Source of the DNA: Candidatus Hydrogenedentota bacterium
GTDB lineage: Bacteria; Hydrogenedentota; Hydrogenedentia; Hydrogenedentales; CAITNO01
Direction: 5' to 3'
Assembly: GCA_007124105.1 (NCBI GenBank)
Contig: SLFT01000301.1
Span: forward strand, 1 to 12,280
DNA: 12,280 bases
A model generated the notes under the pieces. That model was not told the DNA's origin. It saw only the letters and a list, made by a program, of their open reading frames with translations, and did not search any database. The translations under genes were made by a program, and so were the position numbers. Positions 7,545 to 12,280 of the stretch are shown piece after piece (position 1 is the stretch's first letter; every line of letters starts with the position of its first letter).

Positions 7545-9569
7545 TCAATTCTGAGGTTCCGCATCGTATACCACTGTCTGAAACGCGTCCAGACGAAAAT
7601 CATGGGGGCTTCCAGCCATGATCTCCAATACATCCGTTCTTTCCAAGTCGGACATGGGCGTTGTCAGCCGGAACTTTTTCGCTGTCCCCTGCGGCAGTTC
7701 AAAGGCGCTGCCTATGTCAATTTGTATGCTCGCCGACTTGTCGTCGGGATTACGCAGCACCAGGATGCCTTTGCGCGGCGTCCAAGAGGCCCAGCCGTAG
7801 ATCTGATGTTCGCCCGGATCGCCTCCAATCCAGTGGGTGTCCACGAGCGCATCCGCATTGGCCCGCGACCATTGCGCGCCCGCAGCCAGTATGTCCCACT
7901 GTTCCACCGTCAATCGCTGTGGGGTAATATACAGTTCCTGCAAGTTCGTACCGCTGCCGAAAAAAGACCATACTTCATCCGCGAAATCCCTGGGATCATC
8001 GTCCATCAATCCGGCGGGACCGTGCGTACCATGGACTATCCCCTGCGTCATAAGAGAATTCAAAGGATACAACGGCCCTTGGAGCACAACATTCCGATAG
8101 GTGTGCGTGTCCCTGTAATTAATCCATTGCTGTCGTTTTGAACCCTTGCCGCTGAAGTCCATATCCTTGGAACAACGCCAGGTGTTGTCGGCGTGCCACA
8201 GAAAATAAGGGGTGCTCCATGTACCTGTTGTCGCGCTTATATACAGGTCGGCGTCAATCTCACGCAATTCGCCCGCCAGCCGCATTAACGCCTCGATGTC
8301 TTCGAGAAATTCCTCGCCGCCGACATGGTTGTTGCCAGGACCCATACCGTCGAATTTGAAAAAGTTCACACCGTGTTCCTGTATCATCTCCACGCAGATT
8401 TCATGAAACCGCTCATAATAGCGCTCGCCTGCCAACGAAAAACCGTTGCGGTTAATCTCGAAGCCCTGCTCCGCGCCGAGTTGCAGGCGTTGCTTTCGGG
8501 CGTCATCATAACCGCCGAAAGGCGACAGCCATACGCCCAAAGCAGAACCATACCCTTGGGCTCTTTTCTTGAGCGGCGTAAATCCTTCCGGGAACCCGTC
8601 GTGAAATTGCCACAAGGTAGCGTTGTCATCCCAGCCGTCGTCAAAAACGAAGCTGTCCACATGTACGCCGCGTTTCTCAACCAAAGCGCGCGCCATTACT
8701 TCTATGGCGGCAAGCGCTTCGGCCTCGTTAAATTTCCTATCGACCCAGGCAATATCGTACCAGGAATTGTAATGGAGAAACTGACGGTATGGACGGGCGC
8801 GTTCGCGTTCCACATAGTAGAGGAAGCCGCGACGCCGCTGTCCTGGCGGCGTAACCCCCATTACGGACGACAAGGTCAGCGCGCGGCCAGCAGCCAGCGC
8901 CTCGCCCCGTCGCAGAAAGCACGAAACGCGATTATTCGTCACTACACTCTCCGACATGGGATGCTCGAAGGCGAAAAATAGCGTGTCCGCTGTTACCGGG
9001 GCGCCCTGCGTAACGCCTGCCACAAGCGCGCCTTTCGCATCCAGGCTGATCAGGGTGAGTGTGTCAATATCCAGCTCCTGGTCTGCGGGCATCACCGTAA
9101 TACGCTGTATAACATAATTGGATTCATCGCGCAGGTCGGCTTCCCACGCCACCGAAAAAGTACTGTCAGGTGAGCGCAAGACGGCGCTGACCCGAACGCC
9201 CCCGTATCGTTCGGCGCCCCTGCGCGCCTTGTTGTGGCCGACTATGGTTTCGCTTTCCGGCTTCTTCGACAACGTGAACTCCGATGCCTTGAGCATTTGG
9301 CCGTCTGTCAGACCAATGATAAACACCTCCCCATTTTGCGCTTTATTTTCCGACCCGCCTGTTTTGTCGGTAAAGGACACAAACCGAAGTCTGTCGCTTT
9401 CCAGACGCCATTTCGCTGAAAGCGCTTCATTTCCAAGGGTAATCGTGTCTTCCGACAACGCAACCACAGCCTCACCGGGCGACTCGCCGGGGTAACACAA
9501 CAGATGGGTTTCTGCGACAGCAGGCATACCCGACAACATATAGAGGCTTATAACCAATCCAGTAAACAT
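7545..9569 (-). CDS. Secreted GH36-like (clan GH-D) alpha-galactosidase-type hydrolase
   Basis: I start at the ATG at 9569, with AAAGGAG 9 nt upstream, not at the in-frame upstream codon at 9650. The product has 674 residues. MFTGLVISLYMLSGMPAVA is a signal peptide with a likely cut after A19. Residues about 25-260 form a beta-rich N-terminal region as in GH36. The (beta/alpha)8 barrel then shows FVFDDGWDD (about 307-315), LGVWLSPFGG, and FFKFDG with Asp407 as the predicted nucleophile, matching the K-x-D signature of GH27/GH36. WRCSKD (Arg465, Asp469) fits the R-x-x-x-D acid/base motif of the clan. A C-terminal beta domain follows. Expected activity is retaining hydrolysis of terminal alpha-linked galactose or a related sugar; the exact sugar cannot be read. 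Some relatives carry the misleading label 'enterotoxin'. It heads the leftward pair with the lyase-like gene and diverges from the amidohydrolase. Confidence 0.85.
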   Translation of the reverse strand: MFTGLVISLYMLSGMPAVAETHLLCYPGESPGEAVVALSEDTITLGNEALSAKWRLESDRLRFVSFTDKTGGSENKAQNGEVFIIGLTDGQMLKASEFTLSKKPESETIVGHNKARRGAERYGGVRVSAVLRSPDSTFSVAWEADLRDESNYVIQRITVMPADQELDIDTLTLISLDAKGALVAGVTQGAPVTADTLFFAFEHPMSESVVTNNRVSCFLRRGEALAAGRALTLSSVMGVTPPGQRRRGFLYYVERERARPYRQFLHYNSWYDIAWVDRKFNEAEALAAIEVMARALVEKRGVHVDSFVFDDGWDDNATLWQFHDGFPEGFTPLKKRAQGYGSALGVWLSPFGGYDDARKQRLQLGAEQGFEINRNGFSLAGERYYERFHEICVEMIQEHGVNFFKFDGMGPGNNHVGGEEFLEDIEALMRLAGELREIDADLYISATTGTWSTPYFLWHADNTWRCSKDMDFSGKGSKRQQWINYRDTHTYRNVVLQGPLYPLNSLMTQGIVHGTHGPAGLMDDDPRDFADEVWSFFGSGTNLQELYITPQRLTVEQWDILAAGAQWSRANADALVDTHWIGGDPGEHQIYGWASWTPRKGILVLRNPDDKSASIQIDIGSAFELPQGTAKKFRLTTPMSDLERTDVLEIMAGSPHDFRLDAFQTVVYDAEPQN

Positions 9570-9728
9570 GGTTCTGTTCTCCTTTGTGAATAAGTACCTG
9601 CGCTTTTTCCGAGACTTCGTACCATGCCTGTTTGTGTTCGGCCAGGGCAACTATTTAGCCTGTACTTTTTGTACCACGGATGGACACGGATGCGATTGGG
9701 CGCCCAGGCCTTTCGTTCAGCACACTAT

Positions 9729-9759
9729 TCTATATGGGCATGACGCGTCACCTTTACAA
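9729..9759 (-). promoter_or_regulatory. Candidate leftward promoter with a palindrome in a 19-bp spacer
   Basis: Minus strand TTGTAA (9759-9754), a 19-bp spacer, TATAGA (9734-9729). The perfect 10-bp palindrome TGACGCGTCA lies almost at the middle of the spacer. A long spacer with a centred dyad is the layout used by MerR-type regulators, but both boxes match consensus at only 4 of 6. It would leave a leader of about 150 nt for the GH36-like gene. Confidence 0.25.
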
Positions 9760-9925
9760 AACTTTTTAGCCGACCCGGGTTAAACACCGGACACAGGCAT
9801 TGAAGTAACGGCGGCGGCGGCCAAGTCTTACACGGTTCAGGCACATCCGATAATGCCCGACAACACCTCTGCAAAGCAACATTTCAGATCAATCACAGCA
9901 TTTTTCGGCCTTGCTCCCTGGAATT

Positions 9926-9934
9926 TGCTACACT
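9926..9934 (+). promoter_or_regulatory. Candidate extended -10 promoter for the amidohydrolase gene
   Basis: TGCTACACT fits the extended -10 form TGnTAnnnT, with a start expected about 50 nt before the ATG at 9993. No -35 box at proper spacing is visible. GATAAT at 9945-9950 is an alternative -10, also without a well-placed -35. Confidence 0.3.
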
Positions 9935-9992
9935 GTTGCGAACAGATAATAGTGGCCGTAAAGGTCTCTCATCGGAAAAGGATGCGTTCCCA

Positions 9993-11450
9993 ATGGATAG
10001 ACGATGTTTTTTTGTGAATAGCGCCATTGCCGGCGCGGCTGCTGCAACGTTTGCAGAAAACGGAGGAGACGCATACGCCGTGAATGGACACCCCCTTCGC
10101 GCATCCGATTCCGAGGACAGCAAGGACGCCATTGCGGCAGCCCCCCTGTTTTGCGCGCATGAACATTGGGGCAGCCTGGATGCGCTGGGCGCGACGTCAG
10201 AGGGCTTCCGCGCCGATATGATCGCAGGGGCCGTTCCCGTACGCGACGCGTCCGTCTGGGATATTGTGCTGGACCCGTATTTTAACGGTTGGTTGTTTGC
10301 CGCCGGACACGATGCTCACGGCCAGGCGCGCACCCGTGGATACGACAGCGTTAACGATTGGTGGCGCGCACAGCCGGAACAGGTATTAACCTTTTTCGAG
10401 ACGCCGCTGCGCCAACAGCATTTTACCGGCGCTTTCCAGTGTATTCGGCAGGGTATTTCCCTGTTGCACGGCGTTGATATCCTCGAGGCGTCTCTTGATG
10501 TATGGGAAAAAGCGGACGCCGCTGTCAAAAGCGCGTACAACAACCTGTTTCCCTGGTACGGGCGCGCCTTGACGCGCATGAACGTCAGTGAAGTTATCCG
10601 TCCCGTACATCCCGAATTTTTTCTGGATAGCGAAGCGGATGCGGAAGCGGAACGCGCTGTAATGCGTCCCATCATGCGGGTGGACCCGCTACTCGAATTA
10701 TGGCCCGCCGTGTGTCCGCGCCGCGACCGACTGGCCGAAGCAACAGACATCGAACCGCGGGACGCGGCGTCGTGGCGCGCGTTCATTACCGCGCTCTTTG
10801 ATTTGGCCGAGGCGAAGGGCAATGTGGGCATCAAACAATTACAGGCCTATACGCGGTCGCTTGATTTTGTCCGCCGCGCTGACGCCGAGGTTACGTTTTC
10901 TGGTGATTTGAACGACGCCGAGAAGCGCGTATTTCAAGACTGGGTCATGCACCAATGTTGTAGTCAGGCCCATGAACGCGGTTGGCCACATCAAATACAT
11001 ACGGGCACACATAACCTCGCTCAATCGTCGCCGACGCCCCTGGCCGCGCTGGCGGCATGTTATCCAAGGATGAATCTTGTGCTCCTGCACTGCTGGCCTT
11101 TTCTTGAGGAAGCGGCTTTTATGGCGAAACATACGCCAAATGTGTATCTGGATGCCTGCTGGCAGACCGTGTTGAATCCCGCCTTTCTCGAACAATCCCT
11201 CTCCCAATGGCTTGGCTATATGCCTTCCAGTAAAGTGATGTGTTCACAGGACGCCACCAGCGTCGAAATGGCCGCCGGTTCCGCTGCCATCACACGCGAA
11301 CTTCTTAGTCGGACATTGACAGCATTGGGGCGCGCCTGGAGGATATCGCCCGAATCCGCGCGCGCTTGCGCCGCAGATATCCTGCACAATAATGCAGTGG
11401 CCGTGTATGGCGTGGGGACACTTTACGAACCGCGGGGAACAATGTTGTGA
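9993..11450 (+). CDS. Tat-type exported metal-dependent amidohydrolase
   Basis: I start at the ATG at 9993, preceded by AAAAGGA 10 nt upstream, rather than a TTG at 9936, because this places a twin-arginine-like signal at the very N terminus: MDRRCFFVNS followed by AIAGAAAATFA. The product has 485 residues. The amidohydrolase (amidohydro_2) metal site can be followed: HxH at His56/His58 (CAHEHWG), Lys281 (VGIKQLQ) as a possible bridging residue, His336 (IHTGTHN), His366 (LVLLHCWPF), and Asp420 (MCSQDATS). The HCWPF block and the SQDAT block resemble the FluG / glutamine-synthetase-associated amidohydrolase group and uronate-isomerase-like relatives. The substrate is not identifiable. Export fits a role near the neighbouring secreted sugar enzymes, but that link is inference. 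Its stop overlaps the next gene by 4 nt (GTGA). Confidence 0.85.
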   Translation: MDRRCFFVNSAIAGAAAATFAENGGDAYAVNGHPLRASDSEDSKDAIAAAPLFCAHEHWGSLDALGATSEGFRADMIAGAVPVRDASVWDIVLDPYFNGWLFAAGHDAHGQARTRGYDSVNDWWRAQPEQVLTFFETPLRQQHFTGAFQCIRQGISLLHGVDILEASLDVWEKADAAVKSAYNNLFPWYGRALTRMNVSEVIRPVHPEFFLDSEADAEAERAVMRPIMRVDPLLELWPAVCPRRDRLAEATDIEPRDAASWRAFITALFDLAEAKGNVGIKQLQAYTRSLDFVRRADAEVTFSGDLNDAEKRVFQDWVMHQCCSQAHERGWPHQIHTGTHNLAQSSPTPLAALAACYPRMNLVLLHCWPFLEEAAFMAKHTPNVYLDACWQTVLNPAFLEQSLSQWLGYMPSSKVMCSQDATSVEMAAGSAAITRELLSRTLTALGRAWRISPESARACAADILHNNAVAVYGVGTLYEPRGTML

Positions 11451-12238
11451 ACGTGCTGTCTGCCATAGCCCGCCCCCGCCTGTCAGAGGACTGGCATCTC
11501 GCCCTTAAAAACCTGTTGCTCCCCATGTATTGCCGGGCATGCGGCGCGCGTTTGTTAACCGAGGAAAACTGTGTGTTCTGTCCCGATTGCTGGGAAAGCA
11601 GCCCGCGCATAGAACGACCGTTTTGCGACCGTTGCGGCAAACCGCATGTACGTATAGTTGGTCTGGGCGCATTGTCGAATTATCCGTGCGCGGACTGCCG
11701 TGATAAACCGAACCGCCATATTCGCCGCGTATGGGGCGCCGCCTATTATGACGGCGCTGTGAGCGCTGCCATTCGTCTGTTCAAATTCCAGAACAAGCGT
11801 TTGCTCGCGGAACCACTGGCTGCCGTGATGGAGGAATTCGCCTGCCGGGAAATGGCCGACGAAACCTATGAGCTGTTAGTTCCGGTACCGCTGTATCACA
11901 CACGGCTACGCGAACGCGGGTTTAACCAGTCCTTGCAATTGGCTTGTCTTTTACGCGAGGCCTTTCCAAGCGCGGAGGTTGACCAATCACTTCAGCGGAT
12001 ACGCCCCACTTGCGCGCAGAGCACCCTCACCAGCGAGCAGCGCGCCCGAAATGTACGCGGCGCCTTCGCCGTACAAGGCGACGCTATAAAAGACAAGCGG
12101 GTACTGCTTATTGACGATGTAATTACGACGGGCGAGACCGCCACTGAATGCGCGCGCGCACTGAAACGGGCAGGGGCCGCGGCTGTTGACGCCTTTGCTG
12201 TAGCGCTGGCGTGTCCCATGCCCAATTTCGAGCTGTGA
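11447..12238 (+). CDS. comF: ComF family phosphoribosyltransferase-like protein
   Basis: The product has 263 residues. The GTG start at 11447 overlaps the amidohydrolase stop (GTGA), with GGGGA 8 nt upstream, so translation is probably coupled. The N-terminal zinc-ribbon region has four CxxC pairs: C29/C32, C45/C48, C60/C63 and C81/C84, with a loose C42. The phosphoribosyltransferase fold follows, with PVPLYHTRLRERGFNQ (about 146-161), CAQSTLTSEQRARNVRGAF (about 189-207) and the PRPP-type loop VLLIDDVITTGET (219-231, Asp223/Asp224). Both are hallmarks of ComF. In naturally competent bacteria ComF family proteins assist uptake of single-stranded DNA; many other bacteria keep a copy with an unclear task. 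The length is ordinary. No other competence gene is visible here. Confidence 0.93.
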   Translation: MNVLSAIARPRLSEDWHLALKNLLLPMYCRACGARLLTEENCVFCPDCWESSPRIERPFCDRCGKPHVRIVGLGALSNYPCADCRDKPNRHIRRVWGAAYYDGAVSAAIRLFKFQNKRLLAEPLAAVMEEFACREMADETYELLVPVPLYHTRLRERGFNQSLQLACLLREAFPSAEVDQSLQRIRPTCAQSTLTSEQRARNVRGAFAVQGDAIKDKRVLLIDDVITTGETATECARALKRAGAAAVDAFAVALACPMPNFEL

Positions 12239-12280
12239 GCTGAAATATCCGTGCGCGTCACAAGAGCATCTCTTTGGTAC

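Larger units (their letters stand above)
9570..9992. other. Divergent intergenic region with short palindromes
   Basis: There is no convincing gene in these 423 bp. It separates the leftward GH36-like gene from the rightward amidohydrolase. It holds three short perfect palindromes: TGGGCGCCCA (9697-9706), TGACGCGTCA (9741-9750) and ACCCGGGT (9773-9780). It also holds a 10-bp-period direct repeat of CACGGATG (9675-9682 and 9685-9692) and candidate promoters for both directions listed separately. An in-frame coding extension of the GH36-like gene reaches 9650, but it encodes a basic, hydrophilic stretch before the signal peptide and lacks support. Confidence 0.6.

Noticed and set aside
9570..9650. 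N-terminal extension of the GH36-like gene to 9650
   Set aside because: It would put 27 basic, hydrophilic residues before the signal peptide, and a strong AAAGGAG stands just before the ATG at 9569.
1..12280. CRISPR array, tRNA, rRNA or transposase genes
   Set aside because: No regularly spaced direct repeats, no tRNA-like or rRNA-like segments and no transposase motifs were seen on either strand.

Overview
The window carries six genes that can be read with confidence, plus the first codons of a seventh. It looks like a chromosomal region of a Gram-negative-type heterotroph: signal-peptide-bearing glycan-degrading enzymes, a twin-arginine-type signal, strong AAAGGAG ribosome binding sites, GC-rich codon use and TGA as the usual stop. 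The gene content would fit polysaccharide-degrading lineages of the PVC/FCB type (for example Hydrogenedentota or Lentisphaerota). No rRNA or marker gene is present, so that placement is only a guess.

Left part (1-939). A leftward gene for a small two-span membrane protein (496-23) has a promoter, a ribosome binding site and an ATG, but is broken by an in-frame TGA at codon 19. The reading frame continues perfectly afterwards and overlaps the start of another leftward gene by 4 nt at the window edge. Between it and the rightward helicase gene lies about 440 bp without a gene, and it is highly structured. Inverted repeat A (560-584 / 664-691) surrounds a REP-like hairpin (615-640). Each arm of A ends 2-4 nt from the -35 box of a promoter pointing outward. 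A second, larger imperfect palindrome B (737-917) follows and would lie inside the 5' leader of the helicase mRNA.

Middle (940-6090). One 1716-residue protein joins a DnaQ-like (DEDD) exonuclease domain, a Cys/His cluster, a complete RecQ superfamily 2 helicase, a linker with winged-helix-like segments, and a complete UvrD/Rep superfamily 1 helicase. This is the most striking object in the window: a nuclease and two helicase motors in one chain.

Right part, leftward (9569-6165). Two secreted carbohydrate-active enzymes lie in one orientation: a GH36-like (clan GH-D) alpha-galactosidase-type hydrolase, then a BNR-type beta-propeller protein resembling the PL24/PL25 ulvan-lyase group. A GC hairpin plus eight Ts between them could act as a terminator or attenuator. 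Together they suggest breakdown of a galactose- or uronate-containing polysaccharide outside the cytoplasm.

Right end, rightward (9993-12238). A Tat-type exported amidohydrolase of the metal-dependent (FluG / amidohydro_2) type overlaps by 4 nt with a ComF-family phosphoribosyltransferase-like protein carrying four CxxC pairs. The amidohydrolase and the GH36-like gene diverge from a 423-bp intergenic region holding several short perfect palindromes and candidate promoters.
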